Of a stretch of 40,007 bases of DNA, positions 15,713 to 23,715 are shown piece after piece; the stretch's first letter is position 1; each line of letters starts with the position of its first letter. The notes beneath the pieces are model-generated. The model saw only the letters and a list, made by a program, of their open reading frames with translations, made no database searches and had not been told where the DNA came from. Source of the DNA: Reyranella sp. (GTDB taxonomy: Bacteria > Pseudomonadota > Alphaproteobacteria > Reyranellales > Reyranellaceae); assembly GCA_022844015.1 (NCBI GenBank), contig JALHMO010000027.1, positions 9,307 to 49,313 on the forward strand. Reading direction: 5' to 3'. The translations under genes and the position numbers were made by a program.

Positions 15713-16684
15713 CTACTGCACCGTGATCCTCGCGCTCTCGACCACGTCCTTCCATTTGGGGATCTCGGCGGCGATCATGGCAGCGAATTCCTGCGGCGTG
15801 CTCGCCGTGGCGATGCAGCCGTAGCCCATGAACTTCTTCTGAATCTCGGGATCGGCCAGGACCTGGCGGATCGCCGCGTTCAGCTTGTCGATCACGGGGG
15901 CGGGCGTCCCGGCGGGGGCCAGGATGCCGAACCAGACATTGACCTCGAAGCCGGGCAGGGAGTCGCCAATGGTCGGCGCGCCCGGCATCAGCGGCGAGGG
16001 CTTGGCCGTGGATACGCCGAGCAGCTTGAGTTTGCCGGCCCGCACGGCCGCGTCCTGGGTGTCGGACGAGGAGGTCAGCAGCATCTTCACCTCGCCGTTC
16101 ATCGCCGCCATGGTCGACGGCGCTTGACCCTTGTAGGGCACGTGGACCAGCTTGATGCCGGCCTGCTTGCCGAACAGCTCCGACGCGAGATGACCGAACG
16201 AGCCGGCGCCCGCGGTGCCGTACTCGAGGCCATTGGGTTGCGCCCTGGCATAGGCGATCAGCTCCTGGACCGTGCTGGCCGGCACCGAGGGATGCACGAC
16301 CAGGGTCATCGGTGCGATCGACACCAGCGACACCGGCGCGAAGTTCCTGACCGGATCGTAGCCGACATCCTTCTGGATCAGCGGGACGATGGCAGCCGGC
16401 CCGTTGTTGCCGAACACCAGCGTGTATCCGTCGGGCGCAGCCTGCGCGACCTGGGCGGTGCCGATGGCGCCTGCGGCACCGGCCTTGTTGTCGACGATCA
16501 CCGGCTGGCCCAGTGACTTCGACAGCGGTTCCTGGAGCGTTCGCGCCATGATGTCGGTGGTGCCGCCGGGGGCGTAGGGCACGACCAGGCGGATCGGCTT
16601 GTCGGGAAACTGCGCCAGCGCCGCCCCCGGCAGCAGGCCGAGCGACAGGCCGAGGGCGGCGAGGGTTGTGCGTCTCGTGAACAT
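15713..16684 (-). CDS. TctC/Bug-family periplasmic solute-binding protein
   Basis: A 323-residue extracytoplasmic receptor of the tripartite tricarboxylate transporter (Bug) family. The first 24 residues form a signal peptide (MFTRRTTLAALG..., cleavage after ALA; the double Arg is followed by TT, so Tat export is possible). The mature start FPDKPIRLVVPYAPGGTTDIMAR and GQPVIVDNKAGAAGAIG are the two hallmark ligand loops. No tctA or tctB membrane genes are nearby, which is common for this expanded family. It lies downstream of, and in the same direction as, the CoA-transferase/FadR-type operon, separated by a repeat, and may bind an organic acid for that pathway. Confidence 0.9.
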   Translation of the reverse strand: MFTRRTTLAALGLSLGLLPGAALAQFPDKPIRLVVPYAPGGTTDIMARTLQEPLSKSLGQPVIVDNKAGAAGAIGTAQVAQAAPDGYTLVFGNNGPAAIVPLIQKDVGYDPVRNFAPVSLVSIAPMTLVVHPSVPASTVQELIAYARAQPNGLEYGTAGAGSFGHLASELFGKQAGIKLVHVPYKGQAPSTMAAMNGEVKMLLTSSSDTQDAAVRAGKLKLLGVSTAKPSPLMPGAPTIGDSLPGFEVNVWFGILAPAGTPAPVIDKLNAAIRQVLADPEIQKKFMGYGCIATASTPQEFAAMIAAEIPKWKDVVESARITVQ

Positions 16685-16733
16685 TGTTTCCTCTCGATGT
16701 GGTCTTGTCTTACGGCTGTCGCCGTCTCTTGCG

Positions 16734-16866
16734 CTCCTCCCCAGCTTTGCTGGGGAGGTGTCGCCGTCATACGGTGACGGAGGGGTCGTGGGCCCGAGAC
16801 TCGTGGCTCATGACCCCTCCGTCCGCGATGACGCGGACACCTCCCCAGCGAAGCTGGGGAGGAGAA
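16734..16866. repeat. Family B palindromic repeat, copy between gntR and tctC genes
   Basis: CTCCTCCCCAGC-TTT-GCTGGGGAGG on the left and CCTCCCCAGC-GAA-GCTGGGGAGGAG on the right bracket GTCACCG-type and GTCCGCG-type inner hairpins and a central ATGACCCC match, as in the copy at 7441-7606. It fills the whole gap and probably separates the two transcripts. Confidence 0.75.
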
Positions 16867-16916
16867 CCGAAAAGTTGGCGCCAACGGAGTGGCGCGCGCC
16901 CAGCAGTGAGACATCG

Positions 16917-17636
16917 TCATCCCGGCGGCCGGGTCGCGCGCTCGCGGTAGCGCTCGCGCAGGCTCTCGAGATGATCCGTCATTGCCGTCACGGCGGCGTC
17001 GGCGTCGCGCCGGTGGAGCGCCTCGAGCAGGCGGCGGCGCGAGCGGATGGTGAGGTCGGTGCGCTCGCCGCCGGCAGCGTGGGCGAAGTCGCGCATCAGC
17101 TCCATCAGCGCGCCCATCAGCATCGCCATCACCGCGTTGCGCGTGGTTCGCGCCAGGAGGTTGTGGAACTCGATGTGCACGTCGATCTTGTCGTCGTAGC
17201 GGCCGGCCGCGAGCAGGCGCTCGGCTTCGTCGACGTTGGCGGTGAGCCCGGCAAGCTCCTGCTCGGTGGCGCGTGTGCAGGCAATGCGCACCACGGTCGA
17301 GGCGAGCCACAGCCTGGCTTCGGTGAGCTCGTCGAGCGAGACGCTGCCGAGCTGATAGAGGTTACGGAAGCTGTCGCCGATCAGGTTGGGATCGCCCTGG
17401 CCGATGAAGGCGCCGCCGCGCGCGCCGGCCTGCAGCGCGACCAGCCCGGTGCGCTCGAGGTTGCGCAGCGCCTCGCGCACCGCGCCGCGGCTGACGCCGA
17501 AGCTCTCGGCGAGCTCGCGCTCGGGCGGCAGCTTGTCGCCCGAGCGCAGCTCACCCGAGGCGATGCGGCCCTGGATTTGCGCCGACACCTGGTCGGACAG
17601 GCGGTGGCGCCGGATCGGGTCGAAGCCGGAGCTCAC
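16917..17636 (-). CDS. GntR/FadR-type (FCD) transcriptional regulator
   Basis: A 239-residue regulator with an N-terminal winged helix (about 8-75: LSDQVSAQIQGRIASGEL, KLPPERELAESFGVSRGAVREALRNLERTGLV) and a C-terminal helical FCD ligand domain (about 85-225), in which DVHIEFHNLLA and MTDHLESL carry likely metal-binding His residues. It starts at GTG 17636, overlapping the stop of the CoA-transferase alpha gene (GTGA). It is the last gene of the operon that begins at 20506. Two FadR-like operator palindromes at 20536-20556 lie at the head of that operon, so feedback control by this protein is likely. The ligand is probably an acid or acyl-CoA of the pathway. Confidence 0.9.
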   Translation of the reverse strand: MSSGFDPIRRHRLSDQVSAQIQGRIASGELRSGDKLPPERELAESFGVSRGAVREALRNLERTGLVALQAGARGGAFIGQGDPNLIGDSFRNLYQLGSVSLDELTEARLWLASTVVRIACTRATEQELAGLTANVDEAERLLAAGRYDDKIDVHIEFHNLLARTTRNAVMAMLMGALMELMRDFAHAAGGERTDLTIRSRRRLLEALHRRDADAAVTAMTDHLESLRERYRERATRPPG

Positions 17637-18526
17637 GGCACGGCGCCGCCGGCGGAGAGGGTGGCGAGGGCGTTGGCGCCGATGCGGTCGCGATAGGCCG
17701 CCTCGCCGCCAGCCTGCCGCGCATGGTCGGCCAGGTAGGCATCGAACGAGGCCTGGTCGCGGCTCGCCGCGACATAGGCGGCCAGATGCGCCTCGTCCTG
17801 GGCGTAGAGGCCCGGGCTGCAGCCGGGATGGGCGCCGAACGGCGTCACCACGACGGCATGCACGAAGGCCGAGGGGATCTTGGTCAGCCGTGCGTTGTGG
17901 CGCACGGTGCTCGCCGGCACGAGGCGATCGACCGAGCAGATCACGTGCTTCGCCGCCTGCGCCATCAGCAGGTCGAAGTAGCCCGAGCCGAAATACTGCA
18001 CGTTGCCTTCCTCGTCGGCCTGCTGGCCGTGCAGCAGCACGATGTCGGGCTTGATCGCGGGCACCTCGAGAAGCGGCCGGCCGCCCTCCTGGATGCGCGC
18101 CTTGCGGTAGCCTTGCGGGTTGACTGTGGGCAGGTCGGTGCCGAGGTCGGGGATCAGCCCGTAGGGCAGGTCGCAGGCGCCCGCGCGCAGGCCGCCGGCG
18201 ATGCCCGGCCCGTCCATCTCCAGCACCCCGAGCGTGCCCGACTGGGCGGCGCGGCGGAAGTTGGGGGCGAGGCCGAGATGCTCGAAGCTGATGAAGACAC
18301 ATGCCGTCTCGCGCACGCAGCCGGCGCCGATCAGCATGTCGGGGGCCACGCTGCCGGGCGCCGGCACCAGCCTGAGGTCGCGCGCGCCGCGGCGCACCAG
18401 GCCGCGGATCAAGGCCATCGGCTGGCCGTGGAAGATCCAGCCGCCGATGCCCACCGTCATGCCGTCCTCGACGGCCGACAGGGCGGTGTCGAGATCGACG
18501 ATCTTGCTTTGTTTCGTCGTGGCCAT
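17633..18526 (-). CDS. CoA-transferase alpha subunit (GctA/IpdA-like)
   Basis: A 297-residue class I CoA-transferase subunit resembling glutaconate CoA-transferase alpha and IpdA of steroid ring degradation. The N-terminal VEDGMTVGIGGWIFHGQPMAL is the glycine-rich CoA loop, and ISFEHLGLAPNFRRA is typical of the alpha subunit. It forms a heteromer with the beta subunit encoded at 19679-20506, but unusually an acyl-CoA dehydrogenase gene lies between the two. ATG 18526 follows the dehydrogenase stop by 4 bases; the downstream regulator gene overlaps by 4. Substrate unknown; glutaconate-like diacids or ring-opened CoA esters are candidates. Confidence 0.85.
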   Translation of the reverse strand: MATTKQSKIVDLDTALSAVEDGMTVGIGGWIFHGQPMALIRGLVRRGARDLRLVPAPGSVAPDMLIGAGCVRETACVFISFEHLGLAPNFRRAAQSGTLGVLEMDGPGIAGGLRAGACDLPYGLIPDLGTDLPTVNPQGYRKARIQEGGRPLLEVPAIKPDIVLLHGQQADEEGNVQYFGSGYFDLLMAQAAKHVICSVDRLVPASTVRHNARLTKIPSAFVHAVVVTPFGAHPGCSPGLYAQDEAHLAAYVAASRDQASFDAYLADHARQAGGEAAYRDRIGANALATLSAGGAVP

Positions 18527-18530
18527 GGCG

Positions 18531-19682
18531 TCAGCCCCGCAGCATGTGACGGGCGATCACCAGGCGCTGGATCTGGTTGGTGCCCTCGAAGATCTGGTTG
18601 ATCTTGGCGTCGCGCATGTAGCGCTCGACCGGGAAGTCGCGCATGTAGCCGGCGCCTCCGAAGATCTGCACCGCGTCGGTAGTGACCTTCATTGCGGTAT
18701 CGCTGGCGAAGCATTTCACCATCGACGCCTTGGCCGAGAAGCCGTCCCACTCCTCGCGGTCGGCCATGCGGGCGCAGTCGTAGAGCATGCAGCGTGCCGC
18801 CTCGGTCTGCATCTGCATGTCGGCCAGCATGAACTGGATGCCCTGGAACTCGGCGATCGGCCGGCCGAACTGGTTGCGCTGGCGGGCGTAGGCGGTCGCC
18901 TGGTCGATCGCGCCCTGCGCCAGCCCGCACGAGATCGCGCCGATGGTCGGCCGATTGAGATCGAGGATCCGCATGCAGGTCCTGAAGGCCTGGCCTTCGG
19001 GACCGATCATGTTCTCGGCCGGCACCCGCAGATCGTCGAAGAAGATCGGCACGTTCGGCACGCCGCGGATGCCCATCTTGCGGTCCTGCTTGCCGTAGGA
19101 GAATCCCCTGGTCCTGGTGTCGACGATGAAGGCGGAGATGCCGTTGGCGCCTTTGCCCTCGCTGGTGCGAGCGAACACCAGGATGAAATGCGCCACCGAG
19201 CCGAAGGTGATGTAGATCTTGCCGCCGTTCAGCACCCAGCTGTCGCCGTCCTTGACCGCGCGCGTCTTCATCGACGAGACGTCCGAGCCGGTGCCCGGCT
19301 CGGTGATGGCGACGGCGGTAAGCGTGCGGCCCTTGGCCGACAGGCCGAGATAGTGGCGCTTCTGCTCCTCGCTGCCGAAGTTCAGGATCGGCAGGATGAG
19401 GCCGAACGAGTTGTTGGCGGCGAGCAGGGCGGCCGACTCGGAGACCTTGGCGATCTCCTCCTTGACCAGACAGACCGAGGTGAGGTCGCCGCCCGGTCCG
19501 CCGTATTCCTGCGGCACCCAGAGTTGCAGCAGCCCCATGTCGCCGAAGATCTCGACCAGCTCGTCGGGAAAGCGGTTGTTCTCGTCGATCTCCGAGGCGA
19601 TCGGGGCGACGTGCTTTTCCACCATCTTGCGCACCTGGTCGCGCAGCAGCAGGTGATGCTCCTCGAAATGGTAGTTGTTCAT
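18531..19682 (-). CDS. Acyl-CoA dehydrogenase
   Basis: A 383-residue acyl-CoA dehydrogenase of normal length. Seen in order: N-terminal helical domain (FEEHHLLLRDQVRKMVEKHVAPIA), FAD loop VAITEPGTGSDVSSMKT, KIYITFGSVAHFILVFART, and the C-terminal FGGAGYMRDFPVERYMRDAKI. The catalytic Glu is E366 in FEGTNQIQRLV. It oxidises an acyl-CoA to the enoyl-CoA with ETF as electron acceptor. Its ATG (19682) overlaps the stop of the upstream CoA-transferase beta gene (ATGA), so the stoichiometry of the three enzymes is probably coupled. This suggests that the acid is first activated by CoA transfer and then dehydrogenated. Confidence 0.92.
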   Translation of the reverse strand: MNNYHFEEHHLLLRDQVRKMVEKHVAPIASEIDENNRFPDELVEIFGDMGLLQLWVPQEYGGPGGDLTSVCLVKEEIAKVSESAALLAANNSFGLILPILNFGSEEQKRHYLGLSAKGRTLTAVAITEPGTGSDVSSMKTRAVKDGDSWVLNGGKIYITFGSVAHFILVFARTSEGKGANGISAFIVDTRTRGFSYGKQDRKMGIRGVPNVPIFFDDLRVPAENMIGPEGQAFRTCMRILDLNRPTIGAISCGLAQGAIDQATAYARQRNQFGRPIAEFQGIQFMLADMQMQTEAARCMLYDCARMADREEWDGFSAKASMVKCFASDTAMKVTTDAVQIFGGAGYMRDFPVERYMRDAKINQIFEGTNQIQRLVIARHMLRG

Positions 19683-20506
19683 CGCACAGCCTTTCGCTCG
19701 GCCCTGGGCCAGGGGAACTTGGCCGCCAGCACGCCGGTCGTGTCGACGGCACGGCGCAGCATGAACAGCTCTTCGGTATCGGGCGGCGTGGTGCGTGGGA
19801 TCGTGTCGGGCACCAGGAGGTCGAAGCCGGTGTTGTCGCGCACCTCCTCGAGCGTCACGCCGTCGTGCAGGGAGCGGATGCGCATCGCCTTGCTGGCCGG
19901 CTCGAAGTCGAACACGCCGAGCGGCGTGACGGCGAGACGGGGCCCGCCCTCGGGCAGGCCGAAATCGGTGCGCGAGCTGCCGCCCTCGAGATGGCCGGCG
20001 CCGCACACGAAGTCGACCCTGGGCACGAAGGCGCCGCGGTCGTGGCGCGTCATCATGATGTAGAAGCGTCGCGACAGGCCGCACAGCGCGCTGATGCCGA
20101 CGGTACCGGGCCCGCGCAGTCGCGGCCGGGCGTGCTCGCCGACGCAGACCGTGTTGATGTTGCCGAACCGGTCGGTCTGCAGGGCGCCCAGGATGGCGAA
20201 GTCGAAGAAGTGCACCTTCCAGTCGATGAAGTCGATCATCTGCGGCAGGTCCATGACCGCCTGGGCGACGGCGATATTCTCGGCATCGGCGGCCGGACGG
20301 ACCACGCCTTCGGTGGGGTTGGTCATGCCGCCCGGCCCCGAGACCCACCACAGATGCGGCGCATGGCGCTGGCGGGCGAGGTTGCAGGCCGCGACCTGGA
20401 TGTCCGAGTTGGTGCCGACGATGGCCTTCTCGCCATCCGCCATGTCGCGGGCCAGGAGGACGGCCAGCATCTCGCCCAGCGCGAATCCGGCAGTCGAGGC
20501 AGGCAT
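19679..20506 (-). CDS. CoA-transferase beta subunit (GctB/IpdB-like)
   Basis: A 275-residue class I CoA-transferase-fold subunit, first gene of the minus-strand operon. Typical segments are IVGTNSDIQVAACNLARQRHAP, DRFGNINTVCVG, GISALCGLSRRFYIMMTRHDRGAFVPRVDF and GGPRLAVTPLGVFDFEP. In true transferases a catalytic Glu of the beta subunit forms the glutamyl-CoA; here the corresponding stretch reads LWWVSGPGGMTNP, with S56 where I expect that Glu. The loss is shared, as I recall, by IpdAB-type ring-opening hydrolases, so this pair may hydrolyse rather than transfer. I chose ATG 20506, which has GGGAGGG upstream; an upstream TTG would lie inside the operator. Confidence 0.85.
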   Translation of the reverse strand: MPASTAGFALGEMLAVLLARDMADGEKAIVGTNSDIQVAACNLARQRHAPHLWWVSGPGGMTNPTEGVVRPAADAENIAVAQAVMDLPQMIDFIDWKVHFFDFAILGALQTDRFGNINTVCVGEHARPRLRGPGTVGISALCGLSRRFYIMMTRHDRGAFVPRVDFVCGAGHLEGGSSRTDFGLPEGGPRLAVTPLGVFDFEPASKAMRIRSLHDGVTLEEVRDNTGFDLLVPDTIPRTTPPDTEELFMLRRAVDTTGVLAAKFPWPRAERKAVR

Positions 20507-20535
20507 GTCTGTCCCTCCCAGTTGATTTATTATCT

Positions 20536-20556
20536 GACCATTTAATGGTCCGACCA
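20536..20556. promoter_or_regulatory. FadR-type operator, two overlapping palindromes
   Basis: TGGTCCGACCA (20546-20556) matches the FadR-family consensus TGGTCnGACCA, flanked by AA on both sides. It overlaps the perfect 7-bp palindrome GACCATT-T-AATGGTC (20536-20550). The pair lies 30-50 bases before the start of the beta-subunit gene. The FadR-type regulator encoded at the end of the same operon is the obvious ligand-responsive partner. Confidence 0.75.
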
Positions 20557-20581
20557 ATCAGACGTCAAGATGACTCGTATA

Positions 20582-20657
20582 CTCCGGACCGCAGGCGATC
20601 ATGCTCTTCCGGGACGCGCGGTCCGGAAGAGCATGACCATGACCCATGAATCATGGG
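20582..20657. repeat. Family E hairpin and adjacent CCCATGA palindrome
   Basis: ATGCTCTTCCGG (20601-20612) pairs perfectly with 20623-20634. The flanking TCCGGACCGC and GCGGTCCGGA are also complementary, so alternative foldings exist. Next to it CCCATGA-A-TCATGGG (20643-20657) is a perfect palindrome. The site is downstream of the enoyl-CoA hydratase gene and probably ends that transcript before the operator of the next operon. Confidence 0.55.
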
Positions 20658-20691
20658 AAGGCGGGGCGCCTTCGGCTCAAAAAAGAGCGTC

Positions 20692-21483
20692 TCAACGTCC
20701 CTTCCAGTTGGGCTTGCGCTTCTCGGCGAAGGCCTTCGGACCTTCGATCGTGTCCTCGCTGCGCGTCATGGCGACGAAGGCCGGATAGTGCAGATTGTGG
20801 GCCGCCACCTCGAGGGCGGGGACATCGAGCGAGCGCATGACAACCTGCTTGGTGGCCCGCACCGACATCGGCGAGCAGGCGAGGATCTCGTCGGCCCAGC
20901 GCCGCGCTTCCTTCATGAGGTCGGCCTGGGGCACCACGGCGGTGACGAAGCCCAACTCGTAGCCTTCCTTGGCCGGCACGTGACGGCCCGTGAGCATCAT
21001 GCCCATCGCCTTCTTGAGGGGGATCATGCGCGACAGGCGCTGCATTCCGCCGGCACCGGCGGCCAGGCCGACCCGTGGCTCAGGCAGCGCAAACCGGGCA
21101 TTGTCGGAGGCGACGATGATGTCGCAGGCGAGGGCGATCTCGAAACCGCCACCCATGGCCACGCCGTTCACCGCGGCGATGACTGGCTTGTCGAGATCAT
21201 GGCGATTGGTCAGACCACCGAAGCCCTTGGCCGGATGCACCGGACGCTTGCCCGTCCTGGCCTGCAGCTCGGCATGATATTTGAGGTCGTTGCCAGCGCA
21301 GAAAGCCTCGTTGCCGGCGCCGGTGATGATGGCCACCCAGAGGTCGGGATTCGCATGGAACTCGTCGAAGGCGGCGACCAGCTCCTCGTTTGCCATGGGA
21401 TGGCACGCATTGCGGACCTCCGGGCGGTTGATGGTGACGATCATCAGTCGGCCGTCGATCTCGACCTTGCTGTACTGGCCCAT
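20692..21483 (-). CDS. Enoyl-CoA hydratase
   Basis: A 263-residue crotonase that adds water to trans-2-enoyl-CoA. Both catalytic glutamates are visible: E115 in GGGFEIALACD and E135 in LPEPRVGL, and the oxyanion-hole segment is FCAGNDLKYH. The C-terminal tail AFAEKRKPNWKGR is the usual one. ATG 21483 is preceded by GAGGGG. It is on the same strand as the CoA-transferase/dehydrogenase operon and could supply its next step, but a hairpin and the FadR-type operators separate the two, so it is probably its own transcript. Confidence 0.92.
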   Translation of the reverse strand: MGQYSKVEIDGRLMIVTINRPEVRNACHPMANEELVAAFDEFHANPDLWVAIITGAGNEAFCAGNDLKYHAELQARTGKRPVHPAKGFGGLTNRHDLDKPVIAAVNGVAMGGGFEIALACDIIVASDNARFALPEPRVGLAAGAGGMQRLSRMIPLKKAMGMMLTGRHVPAKEGYELGFVTAVVPQADLMKEARRWADEILACSPMSVRATKQVVMRSLDVPALEVAAHNLHYPAFVAMTRSEDTIEGPKAFAEKRKPNWKGR

Positions 21484-21727
21484 GGCGCATCCCCTCGTGG
21501 TTCCGTTGATGTCGATTTAGCCCAACTGGGCAGCGGACAAAACGGTCGTCGGCGGGATCGGCAGTGCCTGCGAAACAGCCCCCGCGGGCGTGCCGGGCTT
21601 GGGCCAGAGGCACCACATATGGTGTATCGATCCAGCCCGAAAGCTTGTCCGGCATTTCACACAGAATGCGTACTGTTGCCGATGGGTCACACATCTTCAC
21701 CGAGTTGCCATGCGACGGCCCGATTTG

Positions 21728-21757
21728 TTGAAGTGTACAAAGGGTGGTGTGTATATA
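21728..21757 (+). promoter_or_regulatory. Probable sigma70-type promoter of ompA-like gene
   Basis: TTGAAG (21728-21733) and TATATA (21752-21757), spaced by 18 bases, in a 342-bp gap that otherwise shows no gene. The leader from there to ATG 21826 would be about 60 bases. This is the best-formed promoter in the window and fits an abundantly expressed porin. Confidence 0.6.
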
Positions 21758-21825
21758 GCCTTCAGTGTTGGCGAAGCTTAGCGCCGCCGACGCTCGTAAG
21801 TTCAGTTATTCGAGGGGATCTACCC

Positions 21826-22791
21826 ATGAAGAAGGCTTTGGTGGCCGCCGCCGCATTGATGGTTCTGCCGGTCGCGGCCCAAGCGCAGTCTCCGGCGCCG
21901 GGTGTCTATATCGGTGCGGAAGGCGGCCTGAACTGGCTGCTGAACTTCTCCGCCAACACCAATCTCGCGCCGAACTTCGGCTCGGTGAGCGTGACCCCGC
22001 AGACGGGCTGGGCGGTCGGCGGCGTGATCGGCTACGACTTCGTCGGCCCGCGCGTCGAGATCGAGGGCGTGTATCGCCAGAACCAAGTGAACATCGGCGT
22101 GCCGCGGACGGCGATCAACAACCAGGTCGGCCAGCTCGGCATCATGGCGAACCTGCTGTACGACTTCATGCCCGCCTCGGTGATCACGCCGTACATCGGC
22201 GCCGGCGCCGGCATCGGCTTCGTCGACAGCAACTCGTCGCTGGGCAGCACGGTGTTCGCCTACCAGGGCATCATCGGCCTGGGCTGGAACGTCGACACCA
22301 ATTTCCGCGTCAACCTGGACGGCCGCTACTATGGCACGTCGAACCCGACGGTGAACGGCGCCAGCTGGACCAACAACAACTTCAGCGTGATGCTGGGCCT
22401 TCAGCTGAAGTTCGGCCCGCCGGCTCCGCCGCCGCCGCCGCCGCCGGCAGCTGCCGTTGCGCCGCCGTCGTTCATGGTGTTCTTCGACTGGGATCGCTCG
22501 AACCTGTCGGCGCAGGCCCTGAACACGATCAAGCAGGCTGCTGCGGCCTTCAAGTCGAAGGGCAACGCGCGGATCACGGCGACCGGCCACACCGACACGT
22601 CGGGCCCGGAGGCTTACAACATGGCGCTGTCGCTGCGCCGCGCCAATGCGGTCAAGGACGCGCTGGTGCGTGACGGCGTGCCGGCGACGGCGATCACGGT
22701 GATCGGCCGCGGCGAGCAGGGCCTGCTGGTGCAGACCGGCGACGGCGTGCGCGAGCCGCAGAACCGCCGCGTCGAGATCGTCATCCAGTAA
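21826..22791 (+). CDS. OmpA-family outer membrane protein
   Basis: A 321-residue outer membrane protein. Signal peptide 1-20 (MKKALVAAAALMVLPVAAQA), then an eight-strand beta-barrel (about 25-200, ending VMLGLQLKFG), a proline hinge (PAPPPPPPPP, about 203-212), and a C-terminal OmpA peptidoglycan-binding domain (about 222-321) with FFDWDRSNLS, TGHTDTSGPEAYN and NRRVEIVIQ. It anchors the outer membrane to the cell wall. ATG 21826 follows GAGGGGAT. It is preceded by a clear promoter and followed by a strong terminator, so it is a single-gene transcript, probably highly expressed. Confidence 0.93.
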   Translation: MKKALVAAAALMVLPVAAQAQSPAPGVYIGAEGGLNWLLNFSANTNLAPNFGSVSVTPQTGWAVGGVIGYDFVGPRVEIEGVYRQNQVNIGVPRTAINNQVGQLGIMANLLYDFMPASVITPYIGAGAGIGFVDSNSSLGSTVFAYQGIIGLGWNVDTNFRVNLDGRYYGTSNPTVNGASWTNNNFSVMLGLQLKFGPPAPPPPPPPAAAVAPPSFMVFFDWDRSNLSAQALNTIKQAAAAFKSKGNARITATGHTDTSGPEAYNMALSLRRANAVKDALVRDGVPATAITVIGRGEQGLLVQTGDGVREPQNRRVEIVIQ

Positions 22792-22816
22792 GACTGCCCC
22801 TGCGTTGGGCAATGGG

Positions 22817-22847
22817 ACGGCCGGGCTCAGCCCGGCCGTTTCCGTTT
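22817..22847 (+). terminator. Intrinsic terminator of the ompA-like gene
   Basis: ACGGCCGGGC (22817-22826), loop TCA, perfect complement GCCCGGCCGT (22830-22839), then TTCCGTTTG. It starts 25 bases after the ompA stop. Confidence 0.85.
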
Positions 22848-22936
22848 GTCCCACAGGTATTTCTTTGCAGTCAGCCGCCGCTTTTCGGGTTGGCGGGCCC
22901 GGAAGCCCCCTCTATATCCGGGCGAGGAGAAAACTC

Positions 22937-23596
22937 ATGTCGCAAGTGCTCATGCCCAAGGCGACCGCCGTCTGGCTGGTCGAAAACACGACCCTGACGT
23001 TCGATCAGATATCGACCTTCACCGGTCTGCATCCGCTCGAGGTCCAGGCGATCGCCGACGGGGAAGTGGCCGGCGGCATGACCGGCCTCGATCCGACTAC
23101 GAACGGCCAGCTCACCAAAGAAGAGATAAAGCGCGGCGAGGGCGATTCGACGGTGCGCCTGCGGCTCAGCCCACGCGATATCCCGCCACCGATCGCGCGT
23201 TCGAAGGGGCCACGCTACACGCCGGTCGCCAAGCGCCAGGACAGGCCCGATGCGATTGCCTGGCTGCTCAAGGTGCATCCGGAACTGCTGGACGTCCAGG
23301 TTGCCAAGCTGGTCGGCTCGACCAAGAGCACCGTCCAGTCGGTCCGGGACCGTACGCACTGGAACATGCAGAATGTCCGGGCGCGCGACCCGGTGACGCT
23401 CGGGCTGTGCACCCTGCGCGATCTGAACGAAGCTGTCGACGCCTCGCGCCGGCGCGCCGCGCGCGATGACGCTGCCCGGAAGAAGGGCGCGGCGATGGCG
23501 ACGGTCGAGGCTGAACCCGAAACCGAGACGGCCGATCAGGTGGTCGACCCGGCCGAGGCCGATCAGCCCGAGCCGGAAGACATCCGCAACGATTGA
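22937..23596 (+). CDS. trcR: DUF1013 protein, cell-cycle regulator TrcR
   Basis: A 219-residue cytoplasmic protein of the DUF1013 family, found almost only in alphaproteobacteria and annotated as cell-cycle transcriptional regulator TrcR. The N-terminal half (1-115) has MPKATAVWLVENTTLTFDQISTFTGLHPLEVQAIADG, a helix-turn-helix-like block. The middle has a second one (DAIAWLLKVHPELLDVQVAKLVGSTKSTVQSVRDRTHWN, about 109-147). The tail (175-219) is acidic and low in complexity. GAGGAG lies 8 bases before ATG 22937. Together with the ompA-like gene it is likely core genome. Confidence 0.88.
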   Translation: MSQVLMPKATAVWLVENTTLTFDQISTFTGLHPLEVQAIADGEVAGGMTGLDPTTNGQLTKEEIKRGEGDSTVRLRLSPRDIPPPIARSKGPRYTPVAKRQDRPDAIAWLLKVHPELLDVQVAKLVGSTKSTVQSVRDRTHWNMQNVRARDPVTLGLCTLRDLNEAVDASRRRAARDDAARKKGAAMATVEAEPETETADQVVDPAEADQPEPEDIRND

Positions 23597-23601
23597 AATT
23601 G

Positions 23602-23615
23602 TGACGGTAGCGTCA
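23602..23615. promoter_or_regulatory. Candidate operator before the TRAP operon
   Basis: TGACG-GTAG-CGTCA is a perfect inverted repeat 100 bases upstream of dctP, in the only sizeable gap (119 bp) before the TRAP operon. A weak hairpin GGCGC...GCGCC followed by TTT at 23668-23689 may end the trcR transcript. No regulator gene for this transporter is adjacent. Confidence 0.3.
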
Positions 23616-23715
23616 ACGGGACGCTCGCCACGAGCCGCAAACATCGGCAAAGTGTATCGGGGATGAAGGCGCCACAAGTGCGCCGTTTCCGGCAGGAAGA
23701 GGAGGAAACCAGAGA

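Noticed and set aside
21484..21825. A small gene or regulatory RNA in the 342-bp gap before the ompA-like gene.
   Set aside because: The short frames there have no ribosome site or homology I recognise, and apart from the promoter I see no stable structure that argues for an RNA gene.
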